Assembly: GCA_029237695.1 (NCBI GenBank)
Contig: CM055271.1
Span: forward strand, 31,926,462 to 31,990,461
Direction of reading: 5' to 3'
Source of the DNA: Conchocele bisecta
Taxonomy: Eukaryota; Mollusca; Bivalvia; Lucinida; Thyasiridae
Length of the DNA stretch: 64,000 nucleotides
Made by a program: the position numbers and the translations under genes. Of the stretch, positions 47,012 through 58,172 are shown one piece after another (position 1 is the first letter of the stretch; every line of letters starts with the position of its first letter). Under the pieces are notes generated by a model that did not search any database, had not been told where the DNA came from, and was given only the letters and a program-made list of their open reading frames with translations.

Positions 47012-47995
47012 GCACGAGACGAGTACCAGTCAGTTCAGTTGACAACAAATGTATAACCAGAAACTGTAACATGAAACTAAAAACTAAGGCAGCAATGTGT
47101 TTGTTAGCCAGTATAGAAAATCATAATCGCTTCTATAAGGCTAATGAATGTTCTGTTGAAGGAATTCAGAACAAAAAACTTGACGAAGAATGTCCGTCAC
47201 AAACATGTTGCAACTCCAATGGAGTTGATGATTCCATCAGGACATTCGGTTATAATGGTAAGAGGAGAAATACCACAGTTACAAAGAGCTCAGACAGGAA
47301 AAAAAGTGACAACAAAAGTCGACAAACACAAGGTGAAGAAAGAGTCTTGGATGGCGATACTCAAAAATATAATACAAAACATGTGAATGTTGGTAAAAGT
47401 AGTTCAAATTTTAGACGAATCACACGCTCATGTTTATCATGTAATGTAGAAATATCACAACAGAGAATTGACAGTGGTAAGCTGCATGAAACACAGTGTT
47501 TATTTTGTCATAGGCTGTTAAAAAATAAGCACTACTTGAAGCTGCATTTAAAATGGTGCAAATTGAGTCCGAATTACAAATCTGTTGAGTACCGTGTAAA
47601 CAAGAATGGCAAATCTTCCAAAATGACACATTTATTACGTAAATCGTGGAATACAATTAGAAATTGGAATCGTATTTCAACAAGTGCCAATTGTGTACTA
47701 TCCGCATTGGAAGATGTTGAGAATGAGTGTGCGATACAGGAAAACCAACAGTCACTAAAAGACAATGGACAAGGCCCCAAACCGTCCAGTTATCTAGAAT
47801 ACGACCAAGATTCACCCATAGTGAGGCCAAAAACATTAGTTGTTCAGATGCGGAGAGAAAATATTCAGAAAATGGTTGACGAAAACAATGCAAAGGATGT
47901 TGAAAATAACCCCACTATCGAAACTGCTGCTAAGAAGAGAGTATCCGCTATTGATCCAGCCACAAAAGCAGACATTGGGAAAATCAACCGAAAAA
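47007..47995 (+). CDS. Zinc-finger gene, exon C (C2HC finger)
   Basis: The exon begins after CACTACAAG (AG at 47005-47006) and is read in the same frame as exon A once 42945-47006 is removed. It ends at AAA|GTAGGT (47995/47996, phase 1); unspliced, the frame would stop at TAA 48022. The product is Lys/Asn-rich with a CLSC pair at 47431 and a finger CLFCHRLLKNKHYLKLHLKW then C (47497-47562), C-x2-C-x12-H-x3-C. Joining to 54128 gives a continuous frame (codon A|AA, Lys). Confidence 0.75.
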
Positions 47996-48235
47996 GTAGG
48001 TTTACTGATTCAACATTAACATAATTTTCTTGGTAGTTCTTCTGTTTATGCTATTAGATATAGTCGTGCCCCAATTTCTGTACATCCTACTAGAGTATGA
48101 GAGGGCATGCATGCACTTCTTAGCGATGAGTCCATTATTAGGGATTCATATCTTAACCCATTACATGCGGAATACACCTTTACGGGTATGAATTTTTTTT
48201 TAATTCTTTATTTTTATGTTTGATACATGTAAGCA

Positions 48236-48440
48236 TTAGGAACACATTCAATGAAAGTATAATGTTGTGACCCACTCATTTGAACAGCATTAGGAACACA
48301 CTCAATGAAAGTATATGTTGTGACCACTCATTTGAACGGTCTCAACGAGGCGGTTCAAATGGTGGTCCTAACATATTTCTGAGCTCATATAAAGAAAATA
48401 TTTCGGATTTTCCACAAACAAAATGGCATACATGTATCCT
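48236..48440. mobile_element. FB3 foldback, copy a
   Basis: TGTTGTGACCACTCATTTGA then ACGGTCTCAACGAGGCGGTT forms the family hairpin. The left part is partly duplicated (ATTAGGAACACATTCAATGA and ATTAGGAACACACTCAATGA). The right arm is CAAATGGTGGTCCTAACATA. Confidence 0.65.
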
Positions 48441-49106
48441 CAGCATGTAATAGGTTAACAGTGAATGTTACTGGGATTGACACCTGATCCATATAGTAAG
48501 GGTATCTGGCAATGGATCGGGGCTGAATTTTAAGCCCCACCACTTCTCCATCCCAAAATTTCCGTCTGTCACTAACTCGTAAAACTTTTAAACCGTAATA
48601 GGTAGAGAGCTGAAATTTGGAGTAACGTCCTTATGGTGTTTATATGCGCACATGTTGATTTATAGATTTTTTATGCTACCTCTGACCATGGGTTGTATCC
48701 CCATTTTGGACTTACAATTTTACAATTTTGCCTTGTAACTCGTAAAGCTTTTACACCGTAATACATGTTTAGAAAACGTGTTAGAGGATCAGTACGACTT
48801 CAATGTATGTATGTTGTTATACATATGCATTTAATAGAACATACCATTTGGTTGATTTAATATGATGTTTATTAAACTTGTAAACTTCTAATAATTAGCA
48901 TATTAAAGCTACATGCCCACTCAGTAGGCACAAAATGTTCTTTATATGAATTAAATAAGTGTATAATTGTGTCACTATTCCACCAGTTCTAAAAATTACG
49001 AGTGACCGTTATACAGATATATAATCATTTACTAATCTTTATTTTACTAATATTGACTCGTGGTGGTATCAGGCTATTTTCATATGCAAATGAGGCATGA
49101 TATTTT

Positions 49107-50286
49107 TATGTTCCCTGCAAAAATATTTTCGCGGGGAGCATATAGTTACCGCTTTGTCCGCCGTCCCAGTTTTACGTTAAAGTTTTTCAAATTGCTATAT
49201 CTCTGTGACTGCTTGGGATATCAACTTGAAACTTCATATCCACATTGATCACCATGCATATTTTAATTGTATACCCTACTCATGCTGCCCAGGAGCCCAA
49301 GCTCAAGGTCAAATAACTAAACGTTTTGTTAAAGTTTTACATTTAAGTTTTTCAAATTCAATTAAATTCAAATTAGCATCCAAATATTTATTGTGACTAA
49401 TAAACAAAACATTGCGTTAAACCTTTCTAGAATTTATCTTATGTTACCAATTGAGATTATGATGTGAAACTTCATATATACACATTTATCACCATTTCAG
49501 GCTGTCCATTATCTATAAATTCCTATAAATTTGGCAATCCCTATATTTTCCCTATATGTTCCCAAAATCCCTATAAATCCCTATATTTTTCAAAAATCAG
49601 TAGCTAATTTTTGTAAAATGCTCAAAATCAAGTCTGATATTCAACTTACTGGTTTATTCTAAACACAGTGCAAGGTTAGAGATGCATTGACTAAATTATG
49701 ATCGTATTTACCAGTTTTCTTTGTTTGGATCATGTTTTATCTCGTAAGATGTGTAATTCAGTATTTTCAGCAAACATTTAAAAAAATTGCCATCCTTAGT
49801 TTACCGGTAGCTGATTGAGATGATGTAACATTGTGTTTTAAGTCTGAGTTGTCTTGCAGTGGCTCAACCTGTTTTAGAAAATAAAAAATAAAAATTAATC
49901 AAGTTAATAATTGTAAACCATTTAAAAAACAGAGGAGAGGATACGGAATGGCTATAAGGGGAGGAGGCCATTAATCTAGATTTATAACTCGAAAAAATCC
50001 TTTACGTACACACATACATGCCGTAAAATTGGAAAATATTGAGTTTTGTCCCTATAAATCCCTATTTTTTTGGCAAAAATCCCTATATTTATCCCTATAT
50101 TTTTGGAAAAAAATCCCTATATTCCTATATATTTGGAACCGAAAATGAATGGACAGCCTGCCATTTATATTGCTTAATAAGCATACTTCATCAATACCCA
50201 GGGTCAAGGACTTGGTGAATTTCAATCCAGGCGTCGTCGGGGAGCATTTGTCGGATTTACCAACCATCTACTTTAATTATTTATAC
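49107..50286 (+). mobile_element. Helentron-like element with GGGGAGCAT ends, split by a TIR element
   Basis: After ATTTTT it begins ATGTTCCCTGCAAAAATATT with partner CGCGGGGAGCATATAG, then TTGTCCGCCGTCC, GTTAAAGTTTTTCAAATTGC and CTTGAAACTTCATATCC. Its 3' part, after the inserted element, has CAGGGTCAAGGACTTGG and CGTCGTCGGGGAGCATTTG (the latter inverse-related to the start). A TCTTGTT terminus is not visible. Confidence 0.5.
49498..50160. mobile_element. 663-bp TIR element flanked by CCATTT
   Basis: CAGGCTGTCCATT at the left is exactly inverted as AATGGACAGCCTG at the right. CCATTT abuts both ends (49492-49497, 50161-50166), suggesting a 6-bp duplication. The subterminal regions are rich in CCCTATA(A/T) words on both sides (about 49540-49590 and 50050-50120). 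No transposase. Superfamily not assigned. Confidence 0.75.
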
Positions 50287-50335
50287 TAATTAAATGCGTC
50301 GAATGAAAAAATAATATTTTCGACATTATTAAGTA

Positions 50336-50525
50336 CAGTGAAACCTCTCTAAACCGGACACCACGAAAACAGCTGTGATCTTATTTTTGATTGGTGTAAT
50401 ATATCTCAGATTACAATGTATGTTCATGTCTTAGAATGCGCATATGCCTGATTAACAGTAGGACATCTCTATAAAGTGGACACCCTGGGGAGCTTCCATG
50501 ATGTGCGTTTAGAGAGGTTCCGCAG
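50336..50525. mobile_element. 190-bp pogo/Tigger-like MITE at a TA site
   Basis: CAGTGAAACCTCTCTAAACC at the left and GTTTAGAGAGGTTCCGCAG at the right are inverse-related, with TA on both sides (50334-50335, 50526-50527). The subterminal GGACACC and GTGGACACC words are typical of the invertebrate CAGTGAAACCTCTCT family. The empty site is visible in another MITE-A copy (TAAAGTATGATCATTG at about 3945). Confidence 0.7.
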
Positions 50526-50575
50526 TATGATCATTGTACATAAACAAAATAATACAGAGCATAATATACATGTAG

Positions 50576-51095
50576 GTATGAATGGCCTTTTTGTGGAATT
50601 TATCGGGGTATAAACTTGGAAAAACCACTTTCACAATTGGCGATAAAAATAAACAATTGGCATAATAAAATTCAATTTTCTATTTTTTTTTTCTTTTTTT
50701 TTTCGAAAATTGTAATTTTTTATCGCCAATTGTTTATTTTTATCCTATTGATTATCATAGGAATGAATTGCCTTTTTGTGGAATTTATCGGGGTATAAAC
50801 TTGGAAAAGTCGCGGGAATACTGGACGATCCATCGACTTTTCCAAGTTTATATCCCCGATAAATTCCACAAAAAGGCCGTTCATTCCTTATAATTCCAGC
50901 ATTTGAAATAAATTCAACAAGAAAATGTGTTTATTTTCCGTTTTCTTAAGAATTATTTTAACTGCGCCTCACAGTTACGGAAAGTAGTTTGACGTGGGAG
51001 TTTACTGGGATATAAATTTTGGACGAGAGACTTGCTACGGGCCAATCAAATGTTAGGGAATTGTGTAAATATTTTTGTGCTGGAATTATTGGCTA
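50576..51095 (-). mobile_element. FB1, copy d, with nested hairpin and partner unit
   Basis: A first partial arm (TATGAATGGCCTTTTTGTGG at 50577) is followed by a separate AT-rich hairpin (TTGGCGATAAAAATAAACAA near 50637 and its inverse at about 50720-50745). A complete FB1 hairpin follows at 50757-50895 and the partner unit at about 50889-51092 (ATTCCAGCATTTGAAATA to GTGCTGGAATTATT). The hairpin centre is shortened. Confidence 0.75.
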
Positions 51096-51243
51096 TTATA
51101 AGGTTCGACAATGTCCAGCCGTGGGTAAACCTTTGTCGGGGCACGAATTAACTGTTTGAACCCCAAGGCCGTAGGCTGCGGGTTCAAACAGTTCCCGAGT
51201 CCCACGGCAACGTTTACCCACAGCTGGATATGGTCGAACGTTA
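51096..51243. mobile_element. 148-bp foldback
   Basis: GTTCGACAATGTCCAGCCGT and GGGTAAAC are inverted at 51210-51238 (GTTTACCCACAGCTGGATAT then GGTCGAAC). The inner AACTGTTTGAACCCC and GGGTTCAAACAGTT form a second stem around 51150-51195. Confidence 0.75.
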
Positions 51244-51726
51244 TTGTGACATTTCCGTTGGAAATATCGTATAATTTGAGCATATAATTATGCAGTACTT
51301 TCGGTACTTTGATAATCTGCTCCATTCAAACAGCTGATTTACACATACATATTCAGGGGCCACAGTACACGCAGCGTAATGCAGTCGCATCAATTTCATA
51401 ATTTCAGTGTGACTGTTGTGAACTGGTTTGGTGACGTAATGGCGCGTTCTCGTAACGTCATGAAACACATGCATTACGTAGGTGTTGGCTTGGCCCCGGA
51501 ATGAGCATTGTCTATACAGCCTTGCATGTGCTGTACGTTTGAACACGGCTGTGAGCGGTGTCGAACAATGAGTCATGTAACAATAGCAATTTTATGCCCT
51601 ACCATTATAGTGGAGGGTCCATTTAGCGTTAACCATTGTCGGTCTGTCCTTCCTTTCTGCCCTGTCTGTCCGTCTGTCGTCTGTCAGCAAGCACAGTTTG
51701 TGGAATGATAATACGATACTGCCATA

Positions 51727-51830
51727 TATATGGTTGTGACTGGAGAAACGGTGCTTACAGGATTTGTGATCAGTATAGCTGGATCACAAAACCCATAATC
51801 ACCATTTCTCCAGTTACAGCCATAAATGGT
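51727..51830. mobile_element. MITE-T deletion derivative
   Basis: The TIRs (TATATGGTTGTGACTGGAGA; CTCCAGTTACAGCCATA) are only about 60 bp apart, so the centre is lost. GATCAGTATAGCTGGATCAC marks the deletion join. Confidence 0.7.
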
Positions 51831-51894
51831 AATACGATGCCACCATTTATAGAAAGCAGTTAAATTAATTTAAATAAAATTAAATAATTAATCA

Positions 51895-52330
51895 AAGAAT
51901 TGGTGGGTGGTTGGTCGGGCTAACGTGATGGTGTAAATTAACGGTGGGGTTCCTCCTTATAGGAATCACATTTTGCCTGGTTTGGCCCTCAGGTACATTT
52001 TTATCTTTGGGTCCTTTGGTAACCTGGGAGTTGAATTGGGTTATTGCCCATTATAAAAGTAGTAAGATTATTACTGATCCTACTGCTTTTGGGAGGGGGC
52101 CCAAGTGATTCTGGTGTGGCGAGGACTTGGCATCAGATCAAGATTATTTTGATTTCAGGGCTGAATATATAGTTTTTGTATTGTAAATATTCTGTTCTGA
52201 TTTTGGGATTTTTTCCTCATGGAACATGTACATGTACTTGTACAGGTAATATATGGGGTTTAGTACTAAACCCATTGACCCGGCCTTAAATGACCTTAGG
52301 CCGTTAAACCCCAACAAACAAGCAACATAA
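51895..52330 (+). repeat. Rep-G family copy
   Basis: TTAACGGTGGGGTTCCTCCT at about 51937, AGGTACATTTTTATCTTTGG, GTAAGATTATTACTGATCCT and GGGGTTTAGTACTAAACCCA, ending GGCCGTTAAACCCCAACAAA. It closely matches 39685-40140. Confidence 0.7.
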
Positions 52331-52574
52331 TCAGAGAATTTAACAAAAACTAGGGTTCATGCTGATTGTTATCCCCTGGCTGATAGGCAAGAGGGGATAT
52401 AGCATTTGTCCATGTACGTACATACTTGGCTACGTTAGTAACACCTTTAATTTTTATCACGCCCGCTTGTGGTTTGCGTGATATAGTTGCCGTTTTTTGC
52501 GTGCGTCCGACATTTGCGATAACATCTCCAACACCGTAAGTCCGATTGACTTGACACTTCAAATACCTCTTTTT

Positions 52575-53010
52575 ATCCCGTCAACACAGTGCGTATGTGC
52601 CGTGAAACACGGTGCCGTGAAACATTTTTGATATCCAGTCAATACTATTTTTGCATTTTACAGCCATTTGTAGGTGTTGACGGGATAAATAGAATAGTAG
52701 GTTAGTGCCGTGAATGGGAAAAAATATCTGGCGCGGCACGGAAACGGGATGTGCTCGGCAGAGCCCCGCCCATCCCGTTTCCTGAGCCTTGCCAGATATT
52801 TTTTTCCCATTCACGGCACTAACCTACTATTCTCTATCTATTTTCCTTATTTCTGAACCAAAGTATATGTTGTGACCACTCATTTGAACCGTCTCGGCGA
52901 GACGGTTCAAATGAGTGGTCACAACATATATTTCTAATGAGAAATAAATAAATTCCTGAGCCTTGCCAGATATTTTTTCCCATTCACGGCACTAACCTAC
53001 TATTCTCTAT
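52575..53010. mobile_element. FB2 copy c with an inserted FB3 hairpin
   Basis: The order GTGCCGTGAAACACGGTGCC, TTGACGGGATAAATAGAATA, GTGCCGTGAATGGGAAAAAA, centre, inverse arm, FB3 hairpin, second inverse arm (CACTAACCTACTATTCTC) repeats that at 2604-3008. The FB3 hairpin (52865-52929) has perfect 31-bp stems starting ATATGTTGTGACCACTC and a GGC loop. Confidence 0.8.
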
Positions 53011-53400
53011 ATCATCATCCATCTTTTCATTCTATAGTCCACCCATGCGGCAGCCCCCATGCCAATGATCAAGGTCAAATTACTTTGAAATTTGCGTTAA
53101 TTTGTTTTTTGTACAATCTGCGTTATAAAGTTTTTAAGTACCCAATATTTCAACATATGACTTCACATACCTCTTTATCATCATCCATATTTTCAATCTA
53201 TAGACCGTCCATACGGCACACATGCCCAAGTTCAAGGTCAAATTACTTTGTAATTTGCATTAATTTGCAAAATCTGCGTTAAAGGTTTTAAGTATCCAAT
53301 ATATCTCCACAATACGATTGCTCCAACCAGACACATAGATGCTGGGACCATCAAATGCCTCAGCGGGCATGATATGCTGGCCGTGGCCATTTAATTCATT
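53011..53400 (+). repeat. Helentron-like 3' fragment, two tandem units
   Basis: Units with CATCATCCATCTTTTCATTC and CATCATCCATATTTTCAATC (about 53010 and 53173) contain AAGGTCAAATTACTTTG. The end GATATGCTGGCCGTGGCCAT near 53371 resembles the terminal GGCC palindromes of H1 and H3. It follows a related 5' part at 52455-52575 (ATCACGCCCGCTTGTGGTTT), now separated by FB2. Confidence 0.5.
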
Positions 53401-54127
53401 AACTCATTAACGTCTTCACCAATTTGGATAATATTTGGCATACGACCCACCAAACTGCCCATGGTCAAGATCACTGAGGATGTATGTTCACCTTGTTTGT
53501 AAGGCAAATTTGTAAGGCAAAAGAACCAACGTCTGACAGTCCAAGGTCAAGGTCACTGAGGACTTGTATGTAAGGCAAAAATGTTAAGTTTTTTTTCTCA
53601 ATATCTTGTGAACCATTTCACGGATTATGATAATATTTGGCCACAGTGTGTGTCATGGGATGATTTGCTTTACATTCGAACCATGTCCGACCGCTCAAGG
53701 CCAAGGCCGACTCACTGTTTGCAAACAGTATGATTGAGGTCTGTAGTGTTGAAAGGGTTTATTGAACTCGATCCATTCAAATGAGTGTCACTGTTCATGG
53801 GCTGGCTCTGGTATTACCAACCTTGCTGCTTCACCATTTTCCATTCTATTTGATTTTTAAAAAAAAATCCTAAAATTGTTGAAATTTGACACAAAATTCA
53901 GAGCTCATGTAAAATTGGAATCTGCCATCACTCTTAAATTCTTCGTCAATTTCCAACATCGTTTATAGAAAATATTTTCAAAATACGACAATATGACCAG
54001 GGATCTAATTTCAGAGCTTGTCACATACAGTTTCTTGTAGATATAAGAAAATATAATGAAGGAAATGATTGAATTTTTTTCCCAAATCAATATGTGGTAT
54101 GTTAATTAGTATTCATACGATTTCCAG

Positions 54128-56679
54128 AAGTAACTGATTCACAAACCTGGACGAGGCAATCGTTCTACAAATGCAGTCGCTGTAAATACTCTACGTCGAA
54201 CAGGAGAGGCTACGACAAGCATCTCTACTATCACACAACACGCGAGTCTCGGACATGCGTACCATGCAATAGGCTGTTTGGTAGTCTTCAAAGCTATAGA
54301 TACTTTCATACTTTGAACAAATTAAACCATGAATGTGTTGAAAATACTGATCAAGAGGCAGGTGATATAGATTCACCAGGGATTAATGCAAACAAAGATG
54401 GTAAAATCATTTCTGGACTTGACAATGGACATAATGATGAAAGTGTTGATGTGATTTTTGGAGAACAAGCTGATTCTGTATTTGAAACGGAAACAATTTC
54501 AGATGGCCCATTTCTGAAAGCTGCCACAGAGCCATTTCTGAAAGCTGCCACAGAGATTCATGTTCAACGAATTACCGAGGCCAATGGTGAAGAATCTGTC
54601 ATAGCTATTGTTGAAAATACCAGTGGAGATTCAGATGATGATTTTAATGAGACCAATTCTTACATAGTTAGTCTAGAGCCTGACAATAATGTTAATGAAC
54701 CAAATCATTCTGATGTAAACATTCCATTGGAATACGTAGAATTGAAATCTGAATTTTCGACAATGAAAACCGAAGATAATGTAATGAACATGGACTATAA
54801 CTATGGCTATGAAACAAGTACATGTATTTCCAATATGCCAGCTGATCCATATGCAATAAAGTGTGCATACTGCGGACTTTCTGTTTTCTCCTTTGAAGAG
54901 TTAAACTTGCATGTAGTTGATAACCATACACCACATCGTGACAACAGAGAAGTTAAACACCCGAAAAATCACAGTATGTATTATGACCACAGTATGGGTG
55001 TTGATGGGAATAACAACACTGCGATGGATTTATCATTCAAAAAGTGTGGTGAGGATAGTTTGGGAACTTGCAAAATTCCATCTACAACTCAGTCTGAAAA
55101 TGTATTTTTTGAAGCTAATGAAACTGAAAATTTAAATATATCAAATGTAGATGTTAAGATAAAAATTGAACTGGATGCTAATTTTGACAGCAGTGAGAGG
55201 AAATACTACGGTGGTAATGGACAAGACCCGGTTTGGAACAATGCAGTCGAGCATGAACCTACTGGCAGTAATGGAGCTAACAAAGAAAACTTAGAAAACG
55301 CTAGAAACGATAAAACTAATACTGGAAACATGAGAATTAACAGCAGTAGTAGTAATAGTGATGACTTCATAAAACGTGAACCTGGTGATGGTGACGATGA
55401 TAAAGCGAACAATAACAATCCAAATCCTAATGACAGTAGCTCTAAAACCAAAGATACTGAGCTACTTTTGTGCTTGATTTGCCATACAAGTTTTTCAATT
55501 AAAGCAGACCTTTTGAAGCATCTGGTGAAAGTTCACAAGTTAACCAATCTCTGCCAGCTGTGTTACTTCAGTGATGGTGAAATCACCAAGTTTGCGAACG
55601 CGGTCTCGTTACGGAACCACAAGCTCCGCTACCATCCCCAGGATATGGTGCTGTGTGTCTGTGGAAGTCTCCTTATTGATGAGAAGATGTTACTGTCTCA
55701 CCAGAGGAAATTTAAATGCATTGAGAATGGTAACAATGATATGGTGAAGTGTGTGTGTGGAAAGCGCTTTATCAATAACGACATGTTGTTGGCTCATCAG
55801 TCAAAGTGTCGTAGGAGACACACATCTGATGAAATGGAACAGAGGAACATATGTATCAAGCGAGGAAAATCTCGAAGTAGGCGGAACAGCGCGACAAGCA
55901 ACAATGATAGCACATTCAAGGACATTAAGCAGAATTTTGACCATTATGACTACATGGCTCCTTCAACATCTGGATCTGTATCTTCAACAAGTAAAAGGTC
56001 AAGGTCGTATACCCCAGTGTGCAAGTCAAGTGATGCTGTTAACAACAATTTATTAAGTGCTATCAAAACACAACTTGACACAAAAGCAAGCGCTACTCCA
56101 CAAAGGAAAAGTAAAACATCATCTTCAAAGAAGCGTAAAACGTCTTCAAAAGTTGAAGACCTCCAAAATAACAACTTTACACCAAAACGTCTGTTTGGAA
56201 TGGATATAGCTGTCAAAGGAACACCCATTTCTACCAAAATGAGTATACAAGCTCTTAGAGCATTGCGTGACAATTCAAATACAAACATTGGTAATTCAGG
56301 TGATGGCTCCGAGTCGTACAATGCTGTCAAACCAAACAAACCAGCTGCTGACATTACACCATGCAGTGTGACGCCTACACCAGCAGCAAGTATGACATCT
56401 GCCGGTGCTGCCTCACAAACCAATGAATCAAAGAACACCGTACCTCGCACAGGTAAAGAAGTAATTAAAACGGGAAAGGCAAAGGACAAGGCAAAACCAG
56501 CGAAGAAGAAAGGTCGTAAATGTGCGAAGCCGGACGAAGAAGGACGATACCCGTGTAAGGTGTGTAGACGCCGGTTCAAACGTCCCTACCTGTACGTGCA
56601 CCAGAAGTGGTATCATCAGAAGAAGCAATGGATCCTTGTACCGACTTCCTGGACGAAACCCAGGAAAGGTAAACGATAA
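54128..56679 (+). CDS. Zinc-finger gene, last exon (seven C2H2/C2HC-type fingers)
   Basis: The exon starts after CGATTTCCAG; from GTA at 54130 it encodes 849 residues to TAA 56677-56679. Fingers by exon residue: 15-35 (CSRCKYSTSNRRGYDKH, C-x2-C-x12-H-x3-H), 245-266 (CAYCGLSVFSFEELNLH), 448-469 (CLICHTSFSIKADLLKH), 475-502 (CQLC, long loop), two C-x-C fingers in series (CVCGSLLIDEKMLLSH, CVCGKRFINNDMLLAH) and 809-827 (CKVCRRRFKRPYLYVH). Between fingers the chain is acidic and Asn/Ser-rich. Basic SKKRKTSSK and AKKKGRK stretches look like nuclear localisation signals. It is probably a nuclear nucleic-acid-binding protein. The tandem C-x-C fingers are unusual. A run FLKAATEP/FLKAATEI is duplicated near residue 135. 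No ortholog was recognised; no canonical AATAAA is evident just downstream. Confidence 0.9.
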
Positions 56680-56726
56680 GGTATATATAGCAGCATTTTA
56701 CAATATTCTTTTCTGGATATATTGAT

Positions 56727-57345
56727 GTGACTGGAGAACTGGGGCTTATGGGATTTCTGACTTGTGATTTGTAGCTCCTGAGCACACTCCTCTAGCCTGA
56801 TAACAATGTTCATTATATGACTGAGAGTCCACCCAATATATGTCCAATAGATTGCTGACATATATGATATTCACCTGAATATCAATCTAGAAGCGAGGCG
56901 AGTCGGAGAGTGATATTCTAAAGGCTATATTGACCTAGATGCGCGAGTCACTGATCACGCATTGGAAACCTGACACGGTTCAACGACGAGCCAATTGAAC
57001 AAAACTACGCAAATTGTGTCATCCAATCGGCTACAAGCTTACACATGTACTTCGCCCTTGACAGCAAAACAACAACAATGGATGCGCAAACTTGTGCATA
57101 CCGATAAATGACGGGTTTCTGCAAAACCATTTACGGACCTTTGAAAATTTATATTCACCGAGGTCTCGGGTCCGTAAATTTTGTGTACACCTCCTCAAAA
57201 GTCAATAATTGTATAATATTGTTTGCAAGAAGCATGACAGGTGTTTCATTGATGGAATTGTGAACAGTGTAGATCCTTATCAGACCGCTCCTGTCGCAAC
57301 ACTCAGAAGTCTCATTTATCCAGTCACAGCCACATGTATATATAT
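56727..57345. mobile_element. MITE-T split by an insertion of ~400 bp
   Basis: The left half (GTGACTGGAGAACTGGGGCT to CCTGATAACAATGTTCATTA) and the right half (AAGCATGACAGGTGTTTCAT to CCAGTCACAGCCACATGTAT) together match 16928-17182. The insert (about 56822-57225) includes ATTCACCTGAATATCAATCT and TTGAAAATTTATATTCACCG, and no coding frame. Confidence 0.65.
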
Positions 57346-57399
57346 GGTGGAAGTCTTTATAAAAATTACAAACAAAAAAAACAATCACTCAATTTTAGC

Positions 57400-57510
57400 A
57401 AGTTCATCAGTAGCCGATTTCACCAACATTGCAAAGTATACTTTTCTAGCAAAGTATACTTGAGGGAGTAATCATTTATTTTTCCTGAAATGCATTATTG
57501 TATCCCCCGG
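57400..57510. repeat. AAAGTATACTTT repeat fragment
   Basis: CAACATTGCAAAGTATACTT, CTAGCAAAGTATACTT and GAGGGAGTAATCATTTATTT recur at 61690-61770 and, inverted, near 61000-61050 and 61935-61985. It is the edge of the foldback family at 60780-61060. Confidence 0.6.
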
Positions 57511-57539
57511 ACTCCGTCGGGGGAAAATTTGGATTTGAC

Positions 57540-58172
57540 AGCGCGCCGCGTCCGCCACAGACACTTCTTGTCCGGAGCATAACTCGAACATCCTTTGGAA
57601 TATTTTCATGAAACTTCACACATGCATAGACCACGACCCGAAGGTGTGTCGCGCACAAGAATGACAACTCTTGCATAGCTAATTCTTGAGTTATCTCCCT
57701 TTTTTGTTTCTCGCACTGATTTCGTGTCCGGAGCATAACTCCACCACCCTTTGGAATATTTTCATGAAACTTCACACTTGCATAGACCACGACCCGAAGG
57801 TGTGTCGCGCACAAGAATGACAACTCTTGCATAGCTAATTTTTTAGTTCTCTTCCATTTTTGTTTCGCGCACTGATTGACCATAACTCGACCACCCTTTG
57901 GAATATTTTTATGAAACTTCACACATTCAATTAGACCTCGAACCGAAGGTGTGTCGTGCACAAGAATGACAACTCTTGCATAGCTAATTTTTTAGTTCTC
58001 TCCCTTTTTTGTTTTCGCGCACTGATTTCGTGTCCGGAGCATAACTTGACCACCCTTTGGAATATTTTCATGAAACTTCACACATGCATAGACCACGACC
58101 CGGAGGTGTGTCGCGCACAAGAATGACAACTCTTGCGTAGCTAATTTTTTAGTTATCTCCCTTTTTTCTTTT
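57540..58172 (+). repeat. H6-type tandem array, about four units
   Basis: Units start near 57565, 57720, 57870 and 58020, with TCCGGAGCATAACTC, TTTGGAATATTTTCATGAAA, GGTGTGTCGCGCACAAGAAT and GACAACTCTTGCATAGCTAA. It is homologous to 29031-31055 but with the diagnostic GCATAGCTAA variant, so it expanded separately. Confidence 0.75.

Larger units (their letters stand above)
48905..50560. mobile_element. MITE-A copy carrying three other insertions
   Basis: The left part (48905-49105) runs from TTAAAGCTACATGCCCACTC to GAGGCATGATATTTTT. The right part resumes at about 50287 with TGAAAAAATAATATTTTCGA and ends near 50560. Between them lie a Helentron-like element (about 49107-50286), itself containing the 663-bp TIR element, and within the right part the 190-bp pogo-like MITE. 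Confidence 0.65.
47996..54127 (+). other. Predicted 6.1-kb intron filled with nested repeats
   Basis: Bounded by AAA|GTAGGT and TTTCCAG|AA, with phase 1 on both sides. It contains an FB3 hairpin, MITE-A with three nested insertions, FB1 with partner, a foldback, a MITE-T deletion derivative, Rep-G, FB2 and Helentron-like fragments, annotated separately. From 48430 to 48900 and from 53400 to 54127 no element was recognised beyond scattered AAGGTCAAGGTCACTGAGG words (about 53475-53570). Confidence 0.6.
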
